Below are positions 1 to 7,579 of a stretch of 64,000 nt of DNA, in pieces. Positions within the stretch are counted from its first letter, which is position 1. Each line of letters opens with the position of its first letter. Source of the DNA: DAOTXS01 sp034435055 (lineage in GTDB: Bacteria; Chloroflexota; Anaerolineae; UBA4142); NCBI GenBank assembly GCA_034435055.1, contig DAOTXS010000076.1, positions 62,001 through 126,000 of the forward strand, given 5' to 3'. Position numbers and translations under genes: made by a program. The notes beneath the pieces are model-generated. The model made no database searches and was not told where the DNA came from. It saw only the letters and a program-made list of their open reading frames with translations.

Positions 1-2
1 CG

Positions 3-623
3 CATTACATCATCTACGCCGGGTCGGTTGGCATTTTGCTCGCGGCGTTGTTTCTGGTTATCTTTGGTTTCCGCAAACTGATTGCCGAAGGTACGCAAGG
101 AAATCCCAATGCCAATTTCGTTCAGAAGATCGGCGCGTTGTTGCGCGACCCGCTCAAGTTTGGTTCGCTGTGGCAAATGGTGTACATGAATTTCGCTGTG
201 ACCTTCATCGGTTTGTTTATGGCGATTCGGCTTGACGCGATTATCCGCACGTGGCCCCACCGCGAAGAACGCATTACACTGACCGGGCATTGGCACATGC
301 TCGCGACGATCATCGCGACGATCATCTTGCTGTACTACGCCGATATGATCGGACTCAAAGGTCGCGTGCGCCAACTCTTTGGTTGGTTCATCATCATCTT
401 TTCCGATCTCGCGCTCGGCGCGGCGGCCGTCTTTGCCACCAAACGACTTTACGTCGCCGAATCCGAACAGCAATCGCTCGTGAACGGCATTATGCTCGTT
501 ACCGATTTCAGTCTGGCAACGATTCTCGTAGCGCTCGCGTTGTTGATGATCTGGCGGCTCGTCGATTTGTTCAACGCGAAAGGCGTCTGGAAAAAAGAAT
601 TGGAAGAGGAGGTACTGCGATGA
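3..623 (+). CDS. Polytopic membrane protein, 5' truncated by window edge
   Basis: The reading frame is already open at base 3, so the N-terminus lies outside the window; the first in-window start-like codon (TTG at 36) is probably internal. About six hydrophobic segments are visible. A GHWHM motif precedes a transmembrane helix, the kind of paired-histidine signature found in heme-binding membrane subunits. The stop overlaps the start of the next gene (ATGA at 620-623), so the two are translationally coupled, and a heme O synthase gene follows shortly downstream. A heme-copper-oxidase or NorB-like subunit is my best guess from motif and context, but the family is not securely recognised. Confidence 0.6.
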   Translation, partial: HYIIYAGSVGILLAALFLVIFGFRKLIAEGTQGNPNANFVQKIGALLRDPLKFGSLWQMVYMNFAVTFIGLFMAIRLDAIIRTWPHREERITLTGHWHMLATIIATIILLYYADMIGLKGRVRQLFGWFIIIFSDLALGAAAVFATKRLYVAESEQQSLVNGIMLVTDFSLATILVALALLMIWRLVDLFNAKGVWKKELEEEVLR

Positions 624-1615
624 AACGAATTGGCGTTTGTAGTGCGCGACAAAGCGAAGCGGAGTCGCGTATGCCAGAACGACACTTCGCTCAAATCGCT
701 TCGTGTCTGACTACAAACATACGCGTCATCCCATTGATTTTCCTTGCCCTCCTCGCTGTCGCCTGCGTTGCTTCACCGACCGCGCAGAATTACACGCCGC
801 TCAAGTACGATCCCGGCATCGACGCCAATGCCTGGGCGATGATTCCTGCCGGCGAATTTTTCTTTGGTCAGCACAACGTCGTCGAAAAAACTGACGCGTT
901 CGCGATGATGATTACGCTCGTGACGAACCAGCAGTACGCCGATTTCCTGAACAAAGCACTTGCCGACGGCAAAATAAAACTTGCCGACAACAAGATTCTC
1001 ACGCCGTACCCCGGCGACAAGTTCATCGGGCGGCGGCATGAAAAGAAAATTCTTGCCGGCGATTACCCGGCGATCACAATCACCAACAAGGATTTGCGGC
1101 TGACGTTCGATGGAAAAACTTTTGCCGCGAAACCCGGCTACGAAAATCATCCGGCCGTCGCGGTAACGTGGTTTGGCGCGCGCGCGTACTGCGAGTACTA
1201 TAGCTGGCAACTGCCCACCGAAATCGAATGGGAAAAAGCGGCGCGCGGCACGGACAAGCGTGCGTTCCCCTGGGGCGACGAAATTAGCGCGAGCAACGCA
1301 AATTTCTACACGAGCAAAGACCCGTACGAAAAGTTGCTGGGTAATCAAGGCGACACGACGCCGGTCGGTTTCTACAACGGCAAAGCGTACGACGGCTTCC
1401 AAACGGTAAAATCGGTTAGCCCGTACGGACTGTACGATATGGCGGGCAACGTGTGGCAATGGACGAACAATCTTACCGAAGGAATGCACTATCGTTATAT
1501 GCGCGGTGGCAGTCGTGGCACGTACGATTACAATTTGCGCGTGTGGTCGCGCAACGCGGCGGAACCGGATTATGCCTCCGCGCAAGTGGGGTTTCGGTGT
1601 ATCAAGAAGAAATAG
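620..1615 (+). CDS. SUMF1/EgtB/PvdO-type (formylglycine-generating-enzyme-like) lipoprotein
   Basis: A 331-residue protein starting at ATG 620, with GGAGG just upstream and a 4-base overlap with the preceding stop. A hydrophobic stretch ending in AVAC (Cys about residue 49) is a lipobox, so the mature protein should be membrane-anchored outside the cytoplasm. The rest is an FGE-sulfatase fold: the WEKAARG, FPWGDE, YDMAGNVWQW, RGGS and VGFRC motifs occur in the usual order. Family members include formylglycine-generating enzymes, sulfoxide synthases and non-catalytic ligand-binding proteins; the substrate cannot be told here. The unusually long N-region (residues about 6-33) is encoded by an inserted palindromic element (635-718). 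Position next to heme O synthase suggests a respiratory-cluster accessory role. Confidence 0.8.
   Translation: MKRIGVCSARQSEAESRMPERHFAQIASCLTTNIRVIPLIFLALLAVACVASPTAQNYTPLKYDPGIDANAWAMIPAGEFFFGQHNVVEKTDAFAMMITLVTNQQYADFLNKALADGKIKLADNKILTPYPGDKFIGRRHEKKILAGDYPAITITNKDLRLTFDGKTFAAKPGYENHPAVAVTWFGARAYCEYYSWQLPTEIEWEKAARGTDKRAFPWGDEISASNANFYTSKDPYEKLLGNQGDTTPVGFYNGKAYDGFQTVKSVSPYGLYDMAGNVWQWTNNLTEGMHYRYMRGGSRGTYDYNLRVWSRNAAEPDYASAQVGFRCIKKK
635..718. repeat. Palindromic element inserted in a signal-peptide coding region
   Basis: GTTTGTAGT at 635-643 is repeated inverted as ACTACAAAC at 710-718. The interior arms are also partly complementary and contain the GCGAAGCG/CGCTTCG words typical of the dispersed palindromes elsewhere in the window. 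The element stays in frame and lengthens the n-region of the lipoprotein signal peptide without disturbing the hydrophobic core or lipobox. Confidence 0.6.
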
Positions 1616-1678
1616 TCGATGGGTCAACTGGTCCATTGGTCGCGTGGTCAAACGCATTTGACTAGATGACCAGATAAC

Positions 1679-1708
1679 TTGGATAAAATGGTTTCAATGT
1701 TGTATAAT
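1679..1708 (+). promoter_or_regulatory. Probable sigma-70 promoter for ctaB
   Basis: A TATAAT hexamer at 1703-1708 is preceded 18 bases upstream by TTGGAT at 1679-1684. It lies 36 bases ahead of the heme O synthase start codon, after the end of the lipoprotein gene. The -10 is perfect and the -35 weak. Confidence 0.5.
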
Positions 1709-1743
1709 CACAGTAAGATGATGTTCAACACTGGGAGGAACAA

Positions 1744-2634
1744 ATGCTGACGCCGGCAACTCCGATGAACGGAATAATTTCACGTGCGAAAATGTACTGG
1801 ACGATGACCAAAAGTCTGCAAACCGGACTTTTGCTCGTTACCGGTCTCGCGGGATATTTTAGTGCGCGCTGTCCCACGCACAGCACCGAACTTGTGCTCT
1901 CGCTCGCGGCAACTTTGTTTTTGGCGATTGGTGGAAGCACAGTCATCAATATGGTGTGGGATCGTGACATCGACGCGAAGATGTTGCGCGCGTGCCGACG
2001 TCCCTTGCCAGCCGGCAAACTATCGATGACCGAAGCCGTCATCCTGGGTTTGGTCATGTCGATTGCCGGCATCGGCGGGGCGTTTCTGATGCAACCGCTG
2101 TACGGCGCGGTCGTCTTTACGGGTTGGTTCTTCGATGTCGTCGTCTATACAATGTGGCTCAAACGGCGCACGGCTTGGTCGATCATCGTGGGCGGGATTG
2201 CCGGCGCGATGCCGGTGCTTGCCGGACGCACACTCGGTACCGGGCAAATCGATGTGATCGGCATTTTGCTTGCGCTGGCAATTTTGTTTTGGATACCGAC
2301 GCACATGCTCACATTCGGCATCAAGTACGCCGAGCAATATCACGCGGCGGGCGTGCCGGTATTTCCGAATAAATACGGCGAGTCGATCACGCGCATCACG
2401 ATTTCGCTCTCGACCGGCGCGGCGGCAATTGCAATGTTGCTCGCATCGTACAACATCGGTTTGCCGTGGCGATTCTTCCATCTAACGCTGTGGCTGAGTG
2501 GATTGTTGATGATGGTTACCTTAGCAAGTGTTTTCCGACGTTCGCCCAAATTGAATTTTGCGTTGTACAAATTTGCCTCGCTCTACATGCTTGGATCGAT
2601 GATGCTGATTATGCTTGGAGCAACGGCAAATTAG
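1744..2634 (+). CDS. ctaB: Protoheme IX farnesyltransferase (heme O synthase, UbiA family)
   Basis: Transfers a farnesyl group to protoheme IX to make heme O, the precursor of heme A for terminal oxidases; an integral membrane enzyme. At 296 residues the length is normal. The first Asp-rich prenyl-diphosphate motif is NMVWDRDIDAKM followed by CRRPLPAG, and the second conserved region reads YTMWLKRRT...GGIAGAMPVLAG; the later WIPTHM replaces the family's WTPPH. Seven or more hydrophobic helices are visible. GGGAGG precedes ATG 1744. Neighbouring membrane genes on both sides suggest a respiratory oxidase assembly cluster. Confidence 0.9.
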   Translation: MLTPATPMNGIISRAKMYWTMTKSLQTGLLLVTGLAGYFSARCPTHSTELVLSLAATLFLAIGGSTVINMVWDRDIDAKMLRACRRPLPAGKLSMTEAVILGLVMSIAGIGGAFLMQPLYGAVVFTGWFFDVVVYTMWLKRRTAWSIIVGGIAGAMPVLAGRTLGTGQIDVIGILLALAILFWIPTHMLTFGIKYAEQYHAAGVPVFPNKYGESITRITISLSTGAAAIAMLLASYNIGLPWRFFHLTLWLSGLLMMVTLASVFRRSPKLNFALYKFASLYMLGSMMLIMLGATAN

Positions 2635-2665
2635 AAACTTGTCCAATATTTTCAATGGAGAAAAA

Positions 2666-3367
2666 ATGAAAAACAACAAACTAGGTCTGACCCTGAAAAT
2701 CGTCCTCGCGCTTTTCCTCGGCGCATCGACCGTGATGACAATTTTGGGCGCAATCGGCACGGCGTGTCTCGCGTGGAATGGCAATTTGTATGGTCCACCC
2801 TTCAAGTGGATCGTCCCGGCAATGCCGATGTATCAAACTCTGGTGTACATCAGTCTGGTTGCCGGCGTTGCGCTCGCCATCGTCACGTACGCGTTCTTGC
2901 GCGGCGATAGATGGTTTTACATCGGTTCGTTGATTTTTCTCATCGTCGGTGGCGGCGCGGCGGCGTATCAAATGTATTTGACCTCGTCACTCAAGCAAAT
3001 TTCGTTCCTCGCTACTCCGCCCACCAACATTCGTTTTTACATCACCGTTGCTACGTTGATCGCGTTTATCATCGTGCGCTTCCCCGGCATCTGGAACAAG
3101 AGCGGACTCGGCAGGGGTGGGAGTAGCGGCGGTAGTTTCACCGCGCCGACCGGGATGGCGTTGATGTTAACCGGTGTGATGCTGATGACCGCGCCGATGT
3201 GGGCGTCGCCGGAGCACGTGATCGATGGCTTCAACTACGTGACGACATTGCAACTGCCTTTGCTCGTTGATGGTTTGGCGTTGACGATTGCCGGCGCGGT
3301 GATTTTCTTCGCGCGGCAATTGCTGGCGCTAGCGAAAATCAAACCGCCGGTTGCGGCAAGCCAGTGA
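2666..3367 (+). CDS. Six-helix membrane protein of unknown function
   Basis: A 233-residue protein with about six hydrophobic segments and a short Gly/Ser-rich cytoplasmic or periplasmic loop (GRGGSSGGS) in the middle. ATG 2666 is chosen because GGAG sits five bases upstream; an in-frame start at 2615 would overlap ctaB. I do not recognise a family. It follows ctaB by 31 bases and precedes a strong terminator, so it is likely the last gene of the ctaB transcript. A role in oxidase assembly or heme handling is inferred only from position. Confidence 0.75.
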   Translation: MKNNKLGLTLKIVLALFLGASTVMTILGAIGTACLAWNGNLYGPPFKWIVPAMPMYQTLVYISLVAGVALAIVTYAFLRGDRWFYIGSLIFLIVGGGAAAYQMYLTSSLKQISFLATPPTNIRFYITVATLIAFIIVRFPGIWNKSGLGRGGSSGGSFTAPTGMALMLTGVMLMTAPMWASPEHVIDGFNYVTTLQLPLLVDGLALTIAGAVIFFARQLLALAKIKPPVAASQ

Positions 3368-3386
3368 ATCGACTAACACAAAAATC

Positions 3387-3424
3387 AACCGGGTGTCGCG
3401 CGCGTGCGACACCCGGTTTTTGTT
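3387..3424 (+). terminator. Strong intrinsic terminator
   Basis: A 13-bp perfect stem, 3387-3399 with 3406-3418, encloses a 6-base loop and is followed by a T-run. It ends the ctaB-membrane protein transcript. Confidence 0.85.
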
Positions 3425-3476
3425 GCAACAGTTTGACAATTCATTTTTGCCGGTTATACTTGTCCTGTTGAAAATA

Positions 3477-3533
3477 TATCCGCAGATTACGCAGATAATT
3501 TTTTTCTGCGAAATCGGCGTAATCTGTGGATAA
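3477..3533. repeat. Dispersed palindrome of the CGCAGATTACGCAGA type
   Basis: CCGCAGATTACGCAGA and its imperfect inverted copy CGGCGTAATCTGTGG flank a T-rich centre. A related copy lies at 19190-19266. It sits directly upstream of the DUF362 gene and contributes its 5' leader. Confidence 0.6.
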
Positions 3534-3546
3534 CGAAAGGAAATTG

Positions 3547-4821
3547 ATGAGCCAGGTTGCAATTCTGAAAACATCGCCACGCACGGTTCTCGCTGATTAC
3601 CATCGGTTGATGAATCTCGCCGGCTATCAACAAGTGATCGATCAGCAAGCCGACACCGCGTTGAAAATAAATATCTCGTGGCACTTTTTCTTTCCCGGCA
3701 GTTCGACGACGCCGTGGCAAATGGAAGGTGTCATCCGCGCGATGAAACAGGACGGCTACGATCCTAATCTGATTCACGCGTGCCATAACCGTACCGTCGT
3801 CATCGACGCGCATTTGGGCGAACGCGAGAATAAACAACTCAACGTTGTGCAGGCGCACAACTTGCGCAACATTCATCTCTACGAAGGCGAAGAATGGATT
3901 CACGTCCGCGACGCGGTTGGCGACCTGACGAAAGAGTTTCTCTGCCTCAATGAGGTTTTCCCGGGCGGATTCTACATTCCCCGGCGATTCATCGGCGAGA
4001 ACATCATTCACTTGCCGACGATCAAGACGCACATTTTCACGACGACGACCGGCGCGATGAAAAATGCGTTTGGTGGACTGCTGAACGAAAAGCGACATTG
4101 GACGCACCCGGTCATTCACGAGACGCTCGTCGATCTGTTGATGATCCAAAAGAAAATTCATCGCGGTGTATTTGCGGTGATGGACGGCACTTTCGCCGGC
4201 GATGGTCCCGGTCCCCGCTGTATGACGCCGTACGTCAAGAATGTGATCCTTGCCAGTTCCGATCAAGTGGCAATCGATGCGGTTGCCGCGAAACTGATGG
4301 GCATGGATCCGTTATCGATCAAGTACATTCGCTTGGCGCATGAACGCGGTCTGGGTTGCGGCGATCCGCGCGAAATCGAAATTGTTGGCGATGCGGAGGC
4401 GGCGAAGGAGAATTGGCATTTTGTTGGCCCGTTCAACCAGATGACGTTTGCATCGCGGATGCAACACAAGATTTATTGGGGGCCATTGAAAAAACCGTTG
4501 GAGTGGTCGCTCAAAACGGTGCTGGCGCCGTGGTCGTACATCGCCAGCGTGGTGTATCACGATAGTTTTTGGTATCCGCTGTACGCGAAGCGGCAAATGA
4601 ACAAGGTATTGGGGAGTGAGTGGGGTCGGTTGTTCCGCAACTGGGAAAAGGTTACGCCGGACGCGCAGGGTTTTCCATCGGTTGGCGATGACGCGGCGGC
4701 GTTGACGCGCGTGGGCTGGCAAGCATTTTTCCGGTCGCTGGGCATTTTGGGGACTGCAATCAAAGAAGCACCAGAGTTTTCTAACCGGCAACGGAAAAAA
4801 GTGCAGACGGTGAAGCAGTAG
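3547..4821 (+). CDS. DUF362 domain protein
   Basis: A 424-residue cytoplasmic protein starting at ATG 3547 behind an AAGGAAA ribosome-binding site. The central region (about residues 145-265) carries the DUF362 pattern: LPTIKTH, GAMKNAFGG and a DGTFAGDGPGPR segment, then ILASSDQVAIDAVAAKLMG. DUF362 proteins are often iron-sulfur associated and sit in redox or cofactor operons, but no CxxCxxC ferredoxin motif is present in this one. The C-terminal 110 residues are basic and aromatic and not recognised. It lies between two strong terminator-like palindromes, so it is probably monocistronic. Confidence 0.8.
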   Translation: MSQVAILKTSPRTVLADYHRLMNLAGYQQVIDQQADTALKINISWHFFFPGSSTTPWQMEGVIRAMKQDGYDPNLIHACHNRTVVIDAHLGERENKQLNVVQAHNLRNIHLYEGEEWIHVRDAVGDLTKEFLCLNEVFPGGFYIPRRFIGENIIHLPTIKTHIFTTTTGAMKNAFGGLLNEKRHWTHPVIHETLVDLLMIQKKIHRGVFAVMDGTFAGDGPGPRCMTPYVKNVILASSDQVAIDAVAAKLMGMDPLSIKYIRLAHERGLGCGDPREIEIVGDAEAAKENWHFVGPFNQMTFASRMQHKIYWGPLKKPLEWSLKTVLAPWSYIASVVYHDSFWYPLYAKRQMNKVLGSEWGRLFRNWEKVTPDAQGFPSVGDDAAALTRVGWQAFFRSLGILGTAIKEAPEFSNRQRKKVQTVKQ

Positions 4822-4836
4822 GCAGATGGCAGAAAG

Positions 4837-4874
4837 AACAAGACCTTCGAGGTTTAAACCTCGAAGGTCTTGTT
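4837..4874. terminator. Perfect 38-bp loop-less palindrome, probable bidirectional terminator
   Basis: The left arm, AACAAGACCTTCGAGGTTT, is followed with no spacer by its exact inverse. It lies between convergent genes (DUF362 on plus, PA14 protein on minus) and starts 16 bases past the DUF362 stop. Absence of a loop means the RNA hairpin would open its central A/T pairs. Confidence 0.65.
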
Positions 4875-4894
4875 GATTTCATCCGCGTCCAACT

Positions 4895-6229
4895 TTATCG
4901 CGGCACAAACTTGACTGCGTCGAATACCACCGTGCGGCAGAGGTAACATTCGTACGTTACGTCGGCGAGCGAAACGTACTCGCCGCCCGCCGCGTTGAAA
5001 TAATGCGTGCCGAGCGAAAGCCATTGGTTGTGGTAAAACCCTTGCGAACGCGGCGAGAGGTCATACCGATTGTTGTGGCGAATCCAGTAGCGCGCGTTCA
5101 ATGTCGTCCCCAGATTGTCCGGGATGTACGCAAACACTTCGTAATAACCCGGCGCGGGCAAGAGCGCGTACCAGCGTGCCCAATTGTACCCGTACGCGGT
5201 GTACGTGTTGTTATACGTCCAGAACGAATGATTGCCTACTCCAAATGCCGAATTGATCCAGCCGCCGATGCCGCCGGCTTGCCAGCCCGGTCCCCGATCA
5301 TCGATGGTTACTTCGCCGCCTGGCGGTGGGGGAGGTGGCGGAGGCGGCGCGCCCACCGGCGCGTACGTCAAACTCGCGCTGGCGTACAAGGCACTTTCGA
5401 AATACTCCATCGTGATTGCGTGATTGCCCGCGCCCAACACCACATCAACCGACGCGGCAGTGGGCGGTTGATCGAACCAACGGTCGATCACGAGATAACC
5501 ATCGATGTAGAGTCGCACACCGTCATCGGTCGTCGCGGTGAATCGCCACGTGCCGCCGGTAAAATTGAGTGTCCGCGTCCAGCGCACGGAAAAATTATCG
5601 ACCGGAATCGATGGGTCGGGCGAACCGGTGCTCCAATTGAAATTGAGGTTGACATCGTTGCGCGTGATCGTCGGCGCGCCGCTCAATGTCTTGTTGTTGA
5701 AATACTCGCCTTTCCAATTTGGAAAAACCGGCGGCGGGGGGGGTGGTGGCGGCAACGAGGTAATCAAATTCGATGAGACCTGCGCGGTGCCGCCGAGCGT
5801 TTTGTTGTAGTACTCGACTTTGATTGTGTGCCAGCCCGCGCTCACCGATGTGGTGGTGGCATACGCGGTGGGTCCTTGATCGTACCACGCCCAGATCAAG
5901 AGGTTTCCGTCCAGCAACACATTCATCCCGTCGTCGGTCGTCGCGGTAAAAGTGTAGGTGCCGGCAGTCGATACGTAAACTGAACACGTCCAACGCACCG
6001 AATAGTTGTTGGTGGCGACGCCGGGTCCCGGCGATGTGCCATCGGGCCAGTAAAAGTTGATTGAGGCATCGGTGCGGACCATCACCGGCGTGCCGGTGGC
6101 GGTAATGTTGTTAAAGTACTCGCCGGTGCAGTTGGGCAAAAAACCATTTGCCGCCGGCGCGGCTTGAATGGCTGGCGCGGCGAACAAGGTCAAAACGCAG
6201 ACGGACAAAATCAACATCGATCGAAACAT
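4895..6229 (-). CDS. Secreted protein with two PA14 domains and a golvesin-like C-terminal domain
   Basis: A 444-residue exported protein. Start is the ATG at 6229 behind AAAGGAGG; an upstream TTG would place the ribosome site inside the gene. A Sec signal peptide (about residues 1-24) ends near IQAAPAANG. Two PA14 beta-barrels follow (about 30-155 and 170-290), each with GEYFNN, NFYW/NFNW, NYSVRWT/NFSVRWT and TATTDDG motifs; the domains are split by poly-proline linkers. The last about 135 residues (IDDRGPGW...YEVFAYIP...DAVKFVPR) match the golvesin C-terminal-like beta-sandwich. PA14 domains usually bind glycans, so adhesion or a surface polysaccharide role is likely. No catalytic domain is seen. 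Confidence 0.85.
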   Translation of the reverse strand: MFRSMLILSVCVLTLFAAPAIQAAPAANGFLPNCTGEYFNNITATGTPVMVRTDASINFYWPDGTSPGPGVATNNYSVRWTCSVYVSTAGTYTFTATTDDGMNVLLDGNLLIWAWYDQGPTAYATTTSVSAGWHTIKVEYYNKTLGGTAQVSSNLITSLPPPPPPPPVFPNWKGEYFNNKTLSGAPTITRNDVNLNFNWSTGSPDPSIPVDNFSVRWTRTLNFTGGTWRFTATTDDGVRLYIDGYLVIDRWFDQPPTAASVDVVLGAGNHAITMEYFESALYASASLTYAPVGAPPPPPPPPPGGEVTIDDRGPGWQAGGIGGWINSAFGVGNHSFWTYNNTYTAYGYNWARWYALLPAPGYYEVFAYIPDNLGTTLNARYWIRHNNRYDLSPRSQGFYHNQWLSLGTHYFNAAGGEYVSLADVTYECYLCRTVVFDAVKFVPR

Positions 6230-6274
6230 CGAAACCTCCTTTGGCAAGCATTATCGTCGACCCTGACGAAGCGA

Positions 6275-6322
6275 ACTAGCACCATTAGTTACTACGCACT
6301 TTCATAGTGATGCACTACTAGG
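6275..6322. repeat. Mosaic palindromic repeat (ACTAGCACCATTAGTTA family)
   Basis: ACTAGCACCATTAGTTA at 6275-6291 is fused to an inverted copy of the module CTAGTAGTGCAT...ATGAAAGTGCGTAGT. The same modules recur in other combinations at 11849-11967, 26557-26666, 61128-61144 and 62737-62842. From here to the promoter at 6472 no gene or further structure is visible. Confidence 0.75.
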
Positions 6323-6471
6323 ATATAACAAATTCCGTATAAATGCAATATGCGGCAAAAAATGAGATGCCGCTCAGAGATCGGTGAGAATTGGTTAATC
6401 TGGGATGGTTGCCTTTTCTGCGGAAAATGCCCCCGGCGCATCGTTTTTTACAAATCTTCAACGAGAAGTGA

Positions 6472-6500
6472 TTGACAAAAACACCTCGCCTTGATATGAT
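6472..6500 (+). promoter_or_regulatory. Consensus sigma-70 promoter for the riboswitch-controlled metallopeptidase
   Basis: A perfect TTGACA at 6472-6477, a 17-base spacer, and TATGAT at 6495-6500. Transcription should begin around 6506-6508, just before the first paired base of the riboswitch aptamer. Confidence 0.85.
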
Positions 6501-6507
6501 AGAGTCG

Positions 6508-6640
6508 CAAGTTAGGGAGTAGCCCAGCACGTTTGAATCGTCGTCAAGACAGAGCGACACTCTCGGCGATTTAATGGTGAGCGGCACCAGGGGCGAGACT
6601 AACACGACATAGCGTTTGCGTGCCGTGAGTCTCGCCTTTT
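6508..6640 (+). promoter_or_regulatory. yybP-ykoY family Mn2+ riboswitch with overlapping intrinsic terminator
   Basis: P1 is GTTAG (6511-6515) with CTAAC (6599-6603). It encloses the two conserved metal-site loops: GGAGTAGC (6516-6523) and GGCGAGAC (6592-6599). Between them, AATCGTCG (6536-6543) pairs with CGGCGATT (6564-6571) around TCAAGAC and an AGAG/CTCT hairpin, the same layout as the family's solved aptamers; GGTG/CACC (6576-6579, 6585-6588) gives the other helix. The 3' loop and P1 strand also form a 9-bp terminator stem, GGCGAGACT (6592-6600) with AGTCTCGCC (6628-6636), followed by TTTT. Aptamer and terminator are mutually exclusive. Ligand binding should favour P1 and switch the gene on, as known for Mn2+ members. 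Confidence 0.9.
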
Positions 6641-6669
6641 GTATAGTTTACGTTAACAAGGAGGACACG

Positions 6670-7377
6670 ATGTTTTTCGGATTTGAAAATTATGGATTGT
6701 ATTTGCTGTTCAGTTTGCCTGCTTTGCTTTTTGGATTGTGGGCGCAGTTCAAGGTGCAAGGCGCATTCAAAAAATTCTCGCAGGTGCGGACGATGACCGG
6801 CATCACCGGCGGTCAGGTGGCGCGGCGTATCCTTGACCTGAACGGTTTGACGAGTGTCAAGGTGGAAGAGACCGGCGGATTCTTGTCCGATCATTACGAT
6901 CCGACGAGCCGGACTTTGCGGCTCAGCCCCGATGTGTATCGCGGCAACAGTCTCGCTTCCGCCGGCGTCGCGGCGCACGAAGCCGGACACGCGCTTCAGC
7001 ATCAACAAGGTTACGCGTTGTTGGGCTTGCGAAGCACGATGGTGCCAACAGTGCAAATTGGTTCGTGGCTTGGACCGATCATCTTCATCGTCGGGTTCTT
7101 TATCGCCGGGGCGTTGGGCAACACGCTTGCGTGGATTGGCGTGGCGCTGTTCGCTGGCGTCGCCGCGTTCGCGCTCGTAACGCTGCCGGTCGAATTCGAT
7201 GCAAGCAAGCGCGCCAAACAATTGTTGGTCGGGAACGGTTTACTGACGAACCAAGAAATGTACGGCGTCAACGGTGTGTTGGATGCTGCCGCGCTGACCT
7301 ATGTCGCCGCCGCCGCGCAAGCGATCTCGACGCTGTTGTACTATGTGTTTTTACTCACGGGACGAAACAACGATTAA
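6670..7377 (+). CDS. Membrane zinc metallopeptidase, YugP family
   Basis: A 235-residue membrane protein with hydrophobic helices at both ends of the catalytic region. The zinc motif HEAGH lies in GVAAHEAGHALQHQQGY (about residue 105), followed by a conserved VEFDASKRAK segment with the third metal-ligand region. ATG 6670 follows AAGGAGG, directly after the riboswitch terminator; a longer in-frame start at 6616 would lie inside the terminator hairpin and is rejected. The YugP (Zn_peptidase_2) family has unknown substrates and is thought to act in membrane protein quality control. Control by a Mn2+ riboswitch suggests a link to manganese status or envelope stress. Confidence 0.88.
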   Translation: MFFGFENYGLYLLFSLPALLFGLWAQFKVQGAFKKFSQVRTMTGITGGQVARRILDLNGLTSVKVEETGGFLSDHYDPTSRTLRLSPDVYRGNSLASAGVAAHEAGHALQHQQGYALLGLRSTMVPTVQIGSWLGPIIFIVGFFIAGALGNTLAWIGVALFAGVAAFALVTLPVEFDASKRAKQLLVGNGLLTNQEMYGVNGVLDAAALTYVAAAAQAISTLLYYVFLLTGRNND

Positions 7378-7387
7378 CGACGCAATG

Positions 7388-7415
7388 GGGCGCACGACGG
7401 TGCGCCCTTTATTTT
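7388..7415 (+). terminator. Intrinsic terminator after the metallopeptidase gene
   Basis: GGGCGCAC (7388-7395) and GTGCGCCC (7400-7407) form an 8-bp stem with a GACG loop, followed by TTTATTTT. Confidence 0.85.
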
Positions 7416-7435
7416 GCAAACTGATATTACACTAT

Positions 7436-7511
7436 CTCACCGCTGAGAACGCCGAGTTCACGGAGAAGACCACAAAAAAATCTCGGCGTTCTCTGTGTGC
7501 TCTGCGGTGAA
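7436..7511. repeat. Dispersed ACCGCTGAGAACGC inverted repeat
   Basis: TCACCGCTGAGAACGCCGAG and its inverse (CTCGGCGTTCTC...CTCTGCGGTGA) flank an A-rich centre. Related copies lie at 20671-20746 and 41337-41403. This element fills most of the 7416-7579 intergenic gap. Confidence 0.7.
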
Positions 7512-7579
7512 AAATTCTTTCTGACGCAAGTCGATTATTAACTCATCGACCACAGTGGTTTAACTTGAGGAGTCGCAAA

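Noticed and set aside
773..1657. Long minus-strand frame opposite the FGE-like lipoprotein gene
   Set aside because: It is an antisense shadow: the plus-strand frame has coherent motifs and a ribosome site, while this one is Arg-rich and lacks family features.
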